Source of the DNA: Massilia arenae
GTDB lineage: Bacteria; Pseudomonadota; Gammaproteobacteria; Burkholderiales; Burkholderiaceae_D
Direction: 5' to 3'
DNA: 64,000 bases
Assembly: GCF_008014745.1 (NCBI RefSeq)
Contig: NZ_VPFD01000001.1
Location: 1 to 64,000 of the forward strand
How positions within the stretch are numbered: position 1 is the first letter of the stretch; each line of letters begins with the position of its first letter. Of this stretch, positions 17,178 through 28,524 are shown one piece after another. Under the pieces are notes generated by a model, which searched no databases, was not told where the DNA came from, and was given only the letters and a program-made list of their open reading frames with translations. A program made the translations under genes and the position numbers.

Positions 17178-17290
17178 GCATAGCCATTGACCGGCCGCGA
17201 CCGATTATCAAGCACGGCGCCGCTGGCTATCCTGACCGTATATGTCCATGACATGCGACATACCGTCCCCCACTACTTCAAGGAGCAAGC

Positions 17291-18271
17291 ATGAAAGCGA
17301 TCGTCTTCGACCAGTTTGGCGCGCCGGACGTCCTCAGGATCGGCGATGTGCCGGAACCGGTGGTCCGGCCCCATGACCTGCTGGTTCGCACTCGTGCGGC
17401 CGGTGTCAACCGCGCCGACCTGACCCATCGCCGCGGCGGCTATGGCCGGCCGGACTTCGGCGACTCGACCGTCATGGGCCTGGAAATCGCCGGCGACGTG
17501 ATCGCGGTCGGCGACGCAGTGCGCGGCCATGCGGTGGGCGACCGCATCATGGGCATTGTCGGCGGCGGCGCCTACGCCGAGATGGCGCGCATCGACTACC
17601 GCATGGCGATGCCGATTCCCGATCGCCTCGACTATGTCCAGGGCGCGGCGATCACCGAGGTGTTCGTCACCGCGCATGAAGCCCTCATTCACCTGGGCCG
17701 GCTGCTGCCCGGTGAAACGGTACTCGTCCATGCGGGGGCTGGCGGCGTCGGCGGCGCCGCGGTGCAGCTGGCGCATGCGCTCGGGGCGCGCGTGCTGGCG
17801 ACGGCAAAGCGCTCGTCGCACGCGCTGGTACGCCATCTTGGCGCCGATGTCGTCATCGATTACGAGCACGACGATTTCACCGATGTCGTGGCACGGCTGA
17901 CCGATGGCCGCGGCGTGGATCTCATCCTGGATTTCATCGGCGCGCCTTACTTCGAGCGCAACGTCAACGCGCTCGACTTCGGCGGGCGGCTGGTCCAGAT
18001 CGGCATCATGGGCGGCGCCGGGCAAGCCAGCATGCCGCTCGAGCGCCTGTTGTACCGCCACCTGCACATCATCGGAACGGTCATGAAGTCGCGCCCGCAA
18101 GACGTCAAGTGGGCCATGTCGCACCGCTTCCGCGAACGCTGGCTGTCGGCGTTTGCCAACGGCCAGCTGGCGCCGGTGGTCGACAGCACCTTTCCGCTGG
18201 CCGAAGCCGGCGCTGCCCAGCAGCGCATGGAAGCCGGCCTGAATGTCGGCAAGATCGTCCTCACCATATGA
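17291..18271 (+). CDS. Zinc-binding-dehydrogenase family oxidoreductase (NADPH:quinone reductase-like)
   Basis: A 326-residue MDR-superfamily protein of the quinone oxidoreductase branch (PIG3/QOR-like). It has an N-terminal GroES-like domain (VNRADLTHRRGGYG), the VTAHEALIHLGRLLPGETVL region and the NADPH-binding AGAGGVGGAAVQLA (~residues 151-164). Zinc ligands are absent, as in QOR. It would reduce quinones or enone substrates with NADPH. The ATG has AAGGAG upstream. It is divergent from the LysR regulator. Confidence 0.87.
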   Translation: MKAIVFDQFGAPDVLRIGDVPEPVVRPHDLLVRTRAAGVNRADLTHRRGGYGRPDFGDSTVMGLEIAGDVIAVGDAVRGHAVGDRIMGIVGGGAYAEMARIDYRMAMPIPDRLDYVQGAAITEVFVTAHEALIHLGRLLPGETVLVHAGAGGVGGAAVQLAHALGARVLATAKRSSHALVRHLGADVVIDYEHDDFTDVVARLTDGRGVDLILDFIGAPYFERNVNALDFGGRLVQIGIMGGAGQASMPLERLLYRHLHIIGTVMKSRPQDVKWAMSHRFRERWLSAFANGQLAPVVDSTFPLAEAGAAQQRMEAGLNVGKIVLTI

Positions 18272-18292
18272 AGCAGGGGTGCACGATCCTGG

Positions 18293-21126
<2,834 letters not shown>

Positions 21127-21210
21127 CGTCAATCAGTGGTGTGAGTAGCTCCCCACGATACGGAGTGCTTGCTCACTTGGCAACTGCAATGTTGCACGGC
21201 AATACTCGAC

Positions 21211-22932
21211 TCAAGCGGCGCCGGCGCTGGACTCTTGCTGCTGTTCGGCCAGGAAACGGTGGACTTGCGCCACCACGGCCGCGCCTTCGCCGGCCGCAGC
21301 GGCGACGCGCTTGGTCGAGCCGGCGCGCAGGTCGCCCACGGCGAATACGCCCGGCACGCTGGTCTCGAGATCGCGTCCGCCATGCCGCCCCGTGGCCTCG
21401 TAGCCGGTCAGCACGAAGCCTTTGCGGTCCAGTTCCACGCCGCACTCGAGCAGCCAGTCGCTGTTGGGATCGGCGCCGATGAACAGGAACAGGTGGTGGC
21501 TATCGAACACGACCGGCGGGCCGCCGCTGCGGCTGCGGCAATGCACGCGCTCCAGGCCGGTGTCGTCTCCCTCGAGCGAGGCCAGTTCGAGCCGGGTGTG
21601 CAGCTCGATGTTCGCGCTCGCCCGGATGCGCTCGATCAGGTAGCTCGACATACTTGCCTCGAGACCGCTTGAGCGCACCATCAGGTGCACCGTGTGGGCG
21701 TGGGCTGCCAGGTAGACGGCGGCCTGGCCAGCCGAGTTGCCGCCGCCCACCAGCACCACGGTCTGCTGGCGGCATACTTTCGCTTCGACCGGCGAGGCCC
21801 AGTAGTACACGCCGCGGCCCTCGAAGCGGGCCAGGTCGTCCAGCTCGGGCTTGCGGTAGCGCGCGCCGGCCGCCAGCACCACGCTGCGCGCCCGTGCACA
21901 GCTGCCGTCGTCCAGTTCCACGCGCAGCGGGCGCTCGCGGCACAGCAGGCGCATGGCCGGCGCCGGGATCGCGACCTCGGCGCCGAACTTGCTCGCCTGC
22001 ACGAAAGCGCGGCTGACCAGGGCGTGGCCCGAGATGCCGGTGGGGAAGCCGAAGAAGTTCTCGATGCGCGCGCTGGCGCCGGCCTGGCCGCCATAGGCGC
22101 GCTGTTCCAGCACCATGACCGACAGGCCTTCCGAGGCCGCGTACACGGCCGTGGCCAGGCCGGCCGGGCCGGCGCCGACCACCAGCACGTCGTAGACCAT
22201 CTCGCGCGTGATGCGCGGCATGGTGCCGAGGAAGCGGCCCATCTCGAGCAGGCTCGGGTTCTTGATCACGAAGCCGTCGGGCATGGCAACCAGCGGCCAG
22301 TCGTGCTCCTGGCGCCAGTGCTCGCGCACCAGCTGGCCGGCCTCCGGATCGGAGGCCGGGTCGCGCCGGGTATAGGGTTGCGCATTGCGCGACAAAAAGC
22401 TCTCGAGCTCGAACAGGCGCGCATGGCCGGGCGGTCCGATCAGGATCGGTCCGGTCGGCTGTTCGCCGATCAGGCGCGCACGGCGCAGCATGAAGGCGCG
22501 CATCACGCGCTCGCCCAGCACCGCCTCGGCCATCAGCAGCGCGCGCAGCGCCTCGGGATCGAGCACCAGCGCTTCCAGGTGGCCGACCGCCACGCCGTCG
22601 ACCAGCGGTGGCCGGCCCGACAGCTGGGACACTTCGCCGGTGAACTGGCCGGGCTCGAACAGGTGCACCTCGACCCGGTGGCCGAGCGCATTGCTGCGGC
22701 TGCAGCGCAGCTGGCCGGACAGCACGACCACCATGCCGGGCGAATCGACCAGGGCCCGGAACACATAGTCGCCGTCGCGCCAGGCGCGCTCGGTCGCGAA
22801 GCGGCGAATGCGCTTGAGTTCATCCTCGCCGAGGACGGGATAGACCTGGTGGCCCCGTGTTTTCAGGTCGATCAGGTAGCGCGGATCGATGACGGACGGT
22901 TCGGGCAGGGACTCGGGCGTGCTGTCATTCAT
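21211..22932 (-). CDS. Cyclic-nucleotide-binding-domain flavoprotein, thioredoxin reductase-like
   Basis: A 573-residue two-part protein: an N-terminal cNMP-binding-like domain (residues ~35-150, with LFEPGQFTGEVSQLSGRP) and a C-terminal FAD/NAD(P) pyridine-nucleotide oxidoreductase domain (VLVVGAGPAGLATAVYAASEG for FAD, VVLVGGGNSAGQAAVYLA for NAD(P), and VFAVGDLRAGSTKRVAAAAGEG near the end). The redox CxxC of true thioredoxin reductases is replaced (YYWASPVEAK), so it cannot act as a classical TrxR; this is usual in this fusion family, whose role is unknown. The ATG at 22932 is chosen because an upstream extension has no ribosome site. It is cytoplasmic. Confidence 0.85.
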   Translation of the reverse strand: MNDSTPESLPEPSVIDPRYLIDLKTRGHQVYPVLGEDELKRIRRFATERAWRDGDYVFRALVDSPGMVVVLSGQLRCSRSNALGHRVEVHLFEPGQFTGEVSQLSGRPPLVDGVAVGHLEALVLDPEALRALLMAEAVLGERVMRAFMLRRARLIGEQPTGPILIGPPGHARLFELESFLSRNAQPYTRRDPASDPEAGQLVREHWRQEHDWPLVAMPDGFVIKNPSLLEMGRFLGTMPRITREMVYDVLVVGAGPAGLATAVYAASEGLSVMVLEQRAYGGQAGASARIENFFGFPTGISGHALVSRAFVQASKFGAEVAIPAPAMRLLCRERPLRVELDDGSCARARSVVLAAGARYRKPELDDLARFEGRGVYYWASPVEAKVCRQQTVVLVGGGNSAGQAAVYLAAHAHTVHLMVRSSGLEASMSSYLIERIRASANIELHTRLELASLEGDDTGLERVHCRSRSGGPPVVFDSHHLFLFIGADPNSDWLLECGVELDRKGFVLTGYEATGRHGGRDLETSVPGVFAVGDLRAGSTKRVAAAAGEGAAVVAQVHRFLAEQQQESSAGAA

Positions 22933-23055
22933 GGCGGTTCTCGGCTCGGCTGGGCTGGTCGGATGGCGTGCTGGCGACTGCATGGTAATCCAGGCCGGTC
23001 GCTTTGTAAGCTATACCCTAGGATGGGTATCCAAGGCGTGTAAATCCCTCCCTAT

Positions 23056-24075
23056 TCAGCGCTGGCGCTGCAGCCGCAACAGCAGCCAGCCGGCCACCGT
23101 GGTAAAAGTCGCGACCAGTCCCAGCGCGATCCAGAAGCCGTGACTCTCGTCGGCCAGCGGGATGCCGCCGACGTTCATGCCGAGCAGGCCGGCGATCAGG
23201 TTGATCGGCAGCGCCATCACCGTCACGATCGTCAACAGGTACAGGCTGCGGGCATTGTCCTCGTTGACGCGGGCGGCGAGTTCTTCCTGCAGCAATTTGA
23301 TGCGTTCCTGCAGCGCGGCCAGGTCGCTCAGCACCACCGTGAATTCCTCGGTCGCCTGGCGCAGGTCCTGGCGGTCGTCGCCATCGACCCAGGTCGGCGG
23401 CCGTTGCAGCAGGCGGAACAGGGCGGCCGGTTCCGGCGCCAGCAGGCGCTGCAGGCGCACCAGCACCCGGCGCAGCGTGCCGAGGTCTTCGCGCTGGCGC
23501 GTCAGGCGGCCGGCCAGCAGCCGGTCTTCGATGGTGTCGACCCGCGCCACCGCCTCGCGCACGATGTTCACCAGCACGTCGGCCTGGTCGCGCAGCAGGT
23601 GGATCAAGAGTTCGCTCGAAGAGCGCAGCAGGGTGCCCTGGCGCACGTCCTGGCGCAGGCGCTCGATCGAGGCCAGGGGTTTCCTGCGCGCACTGATCGC
23701 GACCTGCGGCGTGACATGCACCCACAAGGTCGAGATCTCGGCGCTGTCGAGCGAAAAGCCGTGCAGCACGTCGTTGACGACGGCGATCAGGGCATTGTCG
23801 GCCAGTTCAAGGCGGGTCGAGCGCGAGCCCTGGTGCAAGGTCTCGTAGAACTCGTCGGCCAGCATGGCGTGGCTGCGCAGCCAGCGCTCGCTGGCGGTGT
23901 TCGACAGGTTGAAGTGCAGCCAGATGAACTGTTCCGGTTGCGGGTCGCGCATCCAGGCCAGGGCCTCGTGCACGCCGATCGGCGTCGCGGTCGCGTCGCG
24001 GCTGAATAGAAATCCCCATACCAGGCCCGAATCGTCGGAGCCGTAACTGAAGCCGGGAGCCGCCATCTGCGCCAT
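23056..24075 (-). CDS. zntB: CorA/ZntB-family divalent cation transporter
   Basis: A 339-residue protein with a large soluble N-terminal funnel domain, a long helix (residues ~150-280, including LQERIKLLQEELAARVNEDN) and two C-terminal transmembrane helices with the family signature GMNVGG at the end of TM1 (~303-308). Most CorA magnesium channels have GMN followed by PE; GMNVGGIP is typical of ZntB zinc transporters. The start at 24075 has an AGGAAGG ribosome site. Substrate assignment to zinc is by subfamily resemblance. Confidence 0.82.
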   Translation of the reverse strand: MAQMAAPGFSYGSDDSGLVWGFLFSRDATATPIGVHEALAWMRDPQPEQFIWLHFNLSNTASERWLRSHAMLADEFYETLHQGSRSTRLELADNALIAVVNDVLHGFSLDSAEISTLWVHVTPQVAISARRKPLASIERLRQDVRQGTLLRSSSELLIHLLRDQADVLVNIVREAVARVDTIEDRLLAGRLTRQREDLGTLRRVLVRLQRLLAPEPAALFRLLQRPPTWVDGDDRQDLRQATEEFTVVLSDLAALQERIKLLQEELAARVNEDNARSLYLLTIVTVMALPINLIAGLLGMNVGGIPLADESHGFWIALGLVATFTTVAGWLLLRLQRQR

Positions 24076-24249
24076 TGACCTTCCTGATGAATAAACGATA
24101 GGCAATTGTAGAGCGTAATTGCAGAGTGTTGCGGATCAGTGCCGCCTGCAAGTGTGGAAATCTTGCCCTGTCATCAAGTTGAAACCATCGGCCGCTAAGA
24201 TTGCTCCTGTGTCTCTCCGCGTGATCCCTCAACCGGATACTGCGTTTTT

Positions 24250-24280
24250 CCGTCGGCCTCACGGTCGGCGGATTTTTTTT
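24250..24280 (+). terminator. Orphan Rho-independent terminator upstream of a small gene
   Basis: A 9-bp stem (CCGTCGGCC with GGTCGGCGG, containing G-T pairs) and a TCAC loop, followed by eight T residues. No plus-strand gene lies before it (the neighbour zntB runs the other way), and the next plus-strand gene starts 65 bp later, so it could end a small RNA or act as an attenuator. Confidence 0.75.
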
Positions 24281-24344
24281 GTGCGCCTCCCAGGCGGGCA
24301 TGGCGCTGCACGATGGGCTGTCGAGGCCCGACGAAAGGAAACAG

Positions 24345-24614
24345 ATGCAAATCTCTCAGATCGATCGCCGCGGCGCGGCGCCGAACGACATGGCTGACAA
24401 TAGCCTTGCCAATCCCTATGCGGGCGCGACCCACGTGGTGCGCCAGGGCATCCTTATCCAGGCCAGCCTGGGTACCCGCAGCGCCGTCGAATTCCTCAAG
24501 CAGCACGGCGTGCATGGCGCCGTGATCCACCGCGTGCTGATGGGCGAGCAGCTTCGTGGCGATGATCAGGCGGCGCTCGACGAGCGCGCGGTGATCGACG
24601 ATCCCAGGATGTAA
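24345..24614 (+). CDS. Small conserved-type hypothetical protein
   Basis: An 89-residue soluble protein; the ATG at 24345 is preceded by AAAGGAAACAG. The middle (GATHVVRQGILIQASLGTRSA) and the HRVL/DDPRM end look like a folded small domain, but no family is recognised. It is convergent with the MerR-type regulator (21 bp between stops). An intrinsic terminator upstream (24250-24280) suggests its expression may be attenuated. Confidence 0.65.
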   Translation: MQISQIDRRGAAPNDMADNSLANPYAGATHVVRQGILIQASLGTRSAVEFLKQHGVHGAVIHRVLMGEQLRGDDQAALDERAVIDDPRM

Positions 24615-24635
24615 TCGAGGGTCGTCGGCCGCGGT

Positions 24636-25037
24636 TCAGGCGTGTTCGGTCAGCTCGCGCAGGATGGCGCACTGGCCGGCGGGCCGCGTCGAATCGCAGC
24701 GCGCACGCAGGGTCGACAGCTCGGTGCGCAGCGCCTTCAGTTCGAGGATCTGGCGGTCGATCTCGGACAGCTGGTGGTCGACCAGCGCGTTGACGCCGCT
24801 GCAGGAACGCTCCGGCTGGTCCTGGTAGCCGAGCAGGGTTTCCACTTCGCCCAGCGACATGCCCAGCGACCGGCAGCGGCGGATAAAATGCAGCCGCTCG
24901 GCGTGGCTGGCATCGTACATCCGGTAATTCGCCTGCGACCTGACCGGTGGCGGCAGCAATCCCTTCTGCTCGTAGAAACGGACCGTCTCGGACTGGCAGC
25001 CCGTCAGTTTCGCCAGTTCACCAATGCGCATCAGCAT
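24636..25037 (-). CDS. cadR: MerR-family heavy-metal regulator, CadR/PbrR type
   Basis: A 133-residue MerR regulator: winged helix (MRIGELAKLTGCQSETVRFY), long dimerisation helix and three metal-site cysteines in the CadR/PbrR pattern (Cys in QPERSCSGVNALVD, Cys in RARCDST and the GQCAILREL end). Members sense Cd(II), Pb(II) or Zn(II) and activate an efflux gene by twisting an over-long promoter spacer. The start could be 25037 or the ATG at 25031. It is divergent from a CDF transporter and the intergenic promoter has the expected 19-bp spacer and dyad. Confidence 0.9.
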   Translation of the reverse strand: MLMRIGELAKLTGCQSETVRFYEQKGLLPPPVRSQANYRMYDASHAERLHFIRRCRSLGMSLGEVETLLGYQDQPERSCSGVNALVDHQLSEIDRQILELKALRTELSTLRARCDSTRPAGQCAILRELTEHA

Positions 25038-25049
25038 GCAAATCCTCGC

Positions 25050-25080
25050 TTGACCTTGTAGTAACTACAGGGATTCTAAT
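25050..25080 (+). promoter_or_regulatory. MerR-type promoter and operator of the CDF transporter
   Basis: A -35 TTGACC (25050-25055) and -10 TCTAAT (25075-25080) are separated by 19 bp, the elongated spacer of MerR-activated promoters. A 9-1-9 dyad (25054-25072, CCTTGTAGT with ACTACAGGG, one mismatch) fills the spacer. It faces the transporter gene and overlaps the regulator's own upstream region. Confidence 0.85.
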
Positions 25081-25106
25081 GCAGATATCGTCATTGGAGG
25101 TCAACC

Positions 25107-25799
25107 ATGTCTGCCTGTTGTTCCGGATCCTGCAGTTCCACACCACCGCCCGACGGGCGCTACCGCAAGGTGCTGTGGGCGGCGCTCATCATCAATTTCG
25201 CCATGTTCGGCGTCGAGCTGGCCAGCAGCCTGGCCGCCGGCTCGGTGTCGCTGCTGGCCGACTCGGTCGACTTTCTCGGCGACGCCGCCAATTACGGGGT
25301 GTCGCTGTTCGTGCTGGGCATGGCCGTGGTGTGGCGCTCGCGCGCGGCCTATGCCAAGGGCGTCGTGATGGGCGTGTTCGGCGTGCTGGTGCTGGCGCGG
25401 GCGCTGTGGCTCGGCCTGGACGGCCATCTGCCGCATGCCGGGACCATGGGCGCCGTCAGCCTGCTGGCGCTGGCCGCCAATGGCGCGGTGGCGGCCATGC
25501 TGTACGCGTTTCGCAACGGCGACGCCAATATGCGCTCGGTATGGCTGTGCACCCGCAACGACATGATCGGCAACCTGGCCGTGATGCTGGCGGCGCTCGG
25601 CGTGTTCGGCACCCGCGCCGGATGGCCGGACATCGTGGTGGCGAGCATCATGGCTTGTCTCGGCCTGTCTGCCGCGCGCGAAGTGATACGGCAGGCGCGC
25701 GCCGAGCTGCGTGAGCAGGCGTTGGCGGCAAGCGTGCCGGAGTCGGTCCCGGCGCCTGCGTCGGCGCGGTCGCCGATCATCGAGATCCGGCGGAGTTGA
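25107..25799 (+). CDS. Cation diffusion facilitator-type heavy-metal transporter
   Basis: A 230-residue membrane protein with about six hydrophobic segments. The metal-site motifs are SVDFLGDAANY in TM2 (~53-63) and RNDMIGNL in TM5 (~150-157); CDF proteins normally use D/HxxxD pairs there, here DxxxD-like and N/D. The N-terminus MSACCSGSC is Cys-rich and may bind the metal; the usual cytoplasmic C-terminal domain is shortened. Location beside a CadR-type regulator and its operator indicates export of Cd, Zn or Pb from the cytoplasm. Confidence 0.85.
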   Translation: MSACCSGSCSSTPPPDGRYRKVLWAALIINFAMFGVELASSLAAGSVSLLADSVDFLGDAANYGVSLFVLGMAVVWRSRAAYAKGVVMGVFGVLVLARALWLGLDGHLPHAGTMGAVSLLALAANGAVAAMLYAFRNGDANMRSVWLCTRNDMIGNLAVMLAALGVFGTRAGWPDIVVASIMACLGLSAAREVIRQARAELREQALAASVPESVPAPASARSPIIEIRRS

Positions 25800-25839
25800 C
25801 TGGAATCGTCACGGTTCTGGCAAATATCGCCGGCCCTCG

Positions 25840-26439
25840 CTATCCCAAAGGACGCGCACCCGCCTGCGGCCGCACGTCCTCGCGCTCGCCATGTTCGGCG
25901 ATCAGCAGGGCCGCGCTGTACAGGTCCGGCGCGATGCGCGTGGGCAGGCGGCGCGGTCCCAGTCGCCATTCGGTCTCGCTGCCGTTGTCGATCAACAGGG
26001 TGCGGCAGCCGGCGCGGTTGCCGGCCTCGACGTCGTGCAGGATGTCGCCGATCATCCAGGACGCGCGCAGGTCGATGGCATGCTCGTGCGCCGCGCGCAG
26101 CAGCATGCCGGGCGAGGGCTTGCGGCAGGCGCAGGCGCAGGCATACTCGCTGACGGTGCCGAGCGGATGATGCGGGCAGTAGTAATAGCCTGCGAGGACA
26201 AGCTGTTCGCGAAACAGCAGGTCGCCCAGGCGGTCGGACACCGGGCCCATCGCCGCTTCGGTGAAACAGCCGTGCGCGATGCCGGACTGGTTGCAGACCA
26301 CGAACAAGCGATAGTCGAGCTCGGCCAGCAGCCGCAGCGCCGCGCCGGCTCCGCTCACCAGGTGGATGCGGCGCGGTTCGGCATTGAATGGGATGTCGTT
26401 GACCAGCGTGCCCTCCTGGTCGAGGAAGATGGCTTTCAT
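25840..26439 (-). CDS. HAD-superfamily histidinol/GmhB-type phosphatase
   Basis: A 199-residue HAD-IIIA protein resembling D,D-heptose 1,7-bisphosphate phosphatase. Motif I is FLDQEGTLV, where the usual second Asp (DxDG) is Glu; motif II is VVCNQSG; a Cys/His cluster (CPHHP to CACACRKP, ~108-127) corresponds to the GmhB zinc loop; motif IV is MIGDILHDVEAG. It would dephosphorylate a sugar bisphosphate, possibly for lipopolysaccharide heptose. It lies 17 bp after the glycosyltransferase stop on the same strand and is probably co-transcribed with it. Confidence 0.82.
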   Translation of the reverse strand: MKAIFLDQEGTLVNDIPFNAEPRRIHLVSGAGAALRLLAELDYRLFVVCNQSGIAHGCFTEAAMGPVSDRLGDLLFREQLVLAGYYYCPHHPLGTVSEYACACACRKPSPGMLLRAAHEHAIDLRASWMIGDILHDVEAGNRAGCRTLLIDNGSETEWRLGPRRLPTRIAPDLYSAALLIAEHGEREDVRPQAGARPLG

Positions 26440-26456
26440 GCGCGCTCGGCCGAAGA

Positions 26457-27464
26457 TCAGGCGAAGCGCACGCGATAGCGCACCGCGCCGGCCAGGCGCC
26501 AGAACACGGACAGTGGCGGCAGCAGGACCGAAGTGATCGCCATTTCGGCCACATGCGAGGCGCTGTGCGCCGTGCCCTTCAGCCTGCGCAGGCATAGGCG
26601 CACCGTGAGCGCCAGCCAGACCAGGGTGGCGGCCAGGGCCAGCCAGCGCACGCCCAGCGCCCAGCAGGGCAGGGCCAGCAGCAGGGCGGCGACGATGGCG
26701 TAATGGTCCCAGCAGGGACGCGCTTCTATACGTTCGCGGTACAGCGTCGGGTGCTTCTTGTACAGCAGTGCGTCGAACACGGCATGGCGGATCTGCAGCA
26801 GGCTCGCGCCCCAGGGCGCCGGACGCACCGGGTGCACGGCCAGCGCCTGCGGCGCGCGCACGATGCGGATGTTCTGTTCTAGCAGGCGGAAGTGCAGGTC
26901 GGCGTCGCTGCCGCGCTGGACGCTGAAGCGCTCGTCGAAGCCGTCGAGCCGTTCGAGCACCGGCTTGTGGACGAAGCAGTTGGCGCTGGTGAAATCGGCG
27001 AGTTCGTGCGCATGCGCGCTGCGCTGGCGGTCGGTGGGACGGGCCGGCACCGGCGTCTCGATGCGGCCGCAGACGACGGCGGCGCCGTCATCGAAGGCGG
27101 CCAGGCCCTGGGCCAGCCAGTCGGGGCTGGGCACGGCGTCGTCGCTGGTGAAGGCGATGACGTCGGCGCGCGCCGCGCGCCAGCCGCGGTTGCGCGCGGC
27201 GCCGGGGCCGCGCGGCCCGGTGTTGGCGACATAGGCCAGGCGCGGCCCGCGCTCGAGCGTGCGGGTGCGCCAGCCGGCCACCAGGTGCAGCGTGTTGTGG
27301 TTGGGTTCGTCGTCCACGACGATGACTTCGACGCTGCGCGGATCGACGCTCTGGCGCATCAGGGCGTCCAGGCTGCGGTCGAGCAGGTCCATGCGGCCGC
27401 AGGCCGGCAGCACCACGGAAACCGTGGGGAGGGCAGTGTTGGGGGCGTCGTCCGGTGCAGGCAT
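26457..27464 (-). CDS. Family 2 glycosyltransferase
   Basis: A 335-residue GT2 enzyme: N-terminal VSVVLPACGRMDLLDRSLDAL, the DDE metal-nucleotide region VIVVDDEPN (~49-57), RGPGAARNRGWRAARADVIA and the acidic SDD motif (TSDDAV), then DLHFRLLEQ. The C-terminal third has two or three hydrophobic helices, so it is probably membrane-attached. It would transfer a sugar to a surface glycan or lipid carrier; donor and acceptor are unknown. The start at 27464 has a GGAGA ribosome site. It is in a pair with the HAD phosphatase downstream. Confidence 0.87.
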   Translation of the reverse strand: MPAPDDAPNTALPTVSVVLPACGRMDLLDRSLDALMRQSVDPRSVEVIVVDDEPNHNTLHLVAGWRTRTLERGPRLAYVANTGPRGPGAARNRGWRAARADVIAFTSDDAVPSPDWLAQGLAAFDDGAAVVCGRIETPVPARPTDRQRSAHAHELADFTSANCFVHKPVLERLDGFDERFSVQRGSDADLHFRLLEQNIRIVRAPQALAVHPVRPAPWGASLLQIRHAVFDALLYKKHPTLYRERIEARPCWDHYAIVAALLLALPCWALGVRWLALAATLVWLALTVRLCLRRLKGTAHSASHVAEMAITSVLLPPLSVFWRLAGAVRYRVRFA

Positions 27465-27588
27465 AGGAGGTCTCCGCTGGTCTCGCGCCACGGCGTGATC
27501 GTGGCGATGTCGAGCGGTTCGAGTGCCCAGCGTATGGCCCGGTTCCTCCAGTCCGGTACGGTTTGGAGATGGATCAACGCGGATGCCG

Positions 27589-27622
27589 GAAAAAACAAGC
27601 GGCCCTCGATGGGGCCGCTTGT
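27589..27622 (-). terminator. Rho-independent terminator of the disordered stress-type gene
   Basis: On the minus strand an 11-bp GC-rich stem with a six-base loop precedes a T-run, 20 bp beyond the stop of the gene at 27643-28524. Confidence 0.85.
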
Positions 27623-27642
27623 CATGCGAAAAAAGAGCGGAC

Positions 27643-28524
27643 TCAGCCGCGCGAGAGCCCGGTGTCGTCGTCCATCTTGCGGTCGCCCGCCAGCTTGTTG
27701 GCGCCACCCGGGCTGCGCGGATAGCCGCCGGCGGCGTCGTTCGACTGGTGCACCGGATTCGGCTCGGCATGCATGCTGCCGCCCACCTGGTAGCCTTCGC
27801 CCTCGGTGCGCGGGCCCGAGTTGCCGGGGCTGCGCGGCAGGCCGCCGGACACGTTGTTCGACTTGTGGACGTCGTCGCTGCCTTTTTTGCGCGGCTCGGC
27901 GCCCTGTGCGGCTTCGCGGTCGACCTGTCGCTGGACCCGGCTGGCGCTGGCGCCCTGGGTGTCGGCGCGGTTGTCGTCGGCGCCCTGGCGGTTGCCGTAG
28001 ATGTCGCCGTGCTGCACGCCCGGCACGCCGGCCTCGGTGCCGACCGGCTCCGGCGGCACAGTGCCCGGCACGCGGCCGTCACGGCCCGGTTCGGCGCCAT
28101 GCAGCTGCGGATGCGCCGGATCCTGCGGATTGAGCGTGTCGCCGGTCTGGGTCTTGCCCTGGCGGTTGAGGACGTCGCCCCTCACCGAGACGCCGGTATC
28201 GCGCTGGCGGTTGCCGACCGGCTGCTCGAGCTTGCCCCAGGCATCGGAATGCATCTGCATCTGGCGCTCGTGACTGTCGGTGACGCCCTGGGTGGTGCCG
28301 CTGCCGCCGGACTGCTGGCCCTGCATCGAGCCGCCGCGGGCCAGGCTGCCGCCCGAGTCGTCGATCGCCGAACTGCCCTGCTGGCGGCTGGCTGCATTGG
28401 GGTAGGTATGATCCGGCGGGCCATCGCGCGTGATGCCCTTGGAACCTGGCGTGCCTTTTTCATTGGCGCCGTAGTCGGCCTGGTTGCCGGGGAGCGTGTG
28501 CTTGTCTTGCTTGTTGGTGTCCAT
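27643..28524 (-). CDS. Disordered hydrophilic protein of unknown function
   Basis: A 293-residue protein almost without hydrophobic residues, rich in Gly, Ser, Asp, Gln and Asn. Two near-identical C-terminal motifs, SNNVSGGLPRSPG and SNDAAGGYPRSPG (~60 residues apart), show internal duplication. No signal peptide or domain. The ATG at 28524 follows AGGAGA. It is divergent from the KGG-motif stress protein (329-bp gap), and both are hydrophilic, so a role in desiccation or osmotic stress is likely but inferred. A strong terminator follows. Confidence 0.75.
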   Translation of the reverse strand: MDTNKQDKHTLPGNQADYGANEKGTPGSKGITRDGPPDHTYPNAASRQQGSSAIDDSGGSLARGGSMQGQQSGGSGTTQGVTDSHERQMQMHSDAWGKLEQPVGNRQRDTGVSVRGDVLNRQGKTQTGDTLNPQDPAHPQLHGAEPGRDGRVPGTVPPEPVGTEAGVPGVQHGDIYGNRQGADDNRADTQGASASRVQRQVDREAAQGAEPRKKGSDDVHKSNNVSGGLPRSPGNSGPRTEGEGYQVGGSMHAEPNPVHQSNDAAGGYPRSPGGANKLAGDRKMDDDTGLSRG

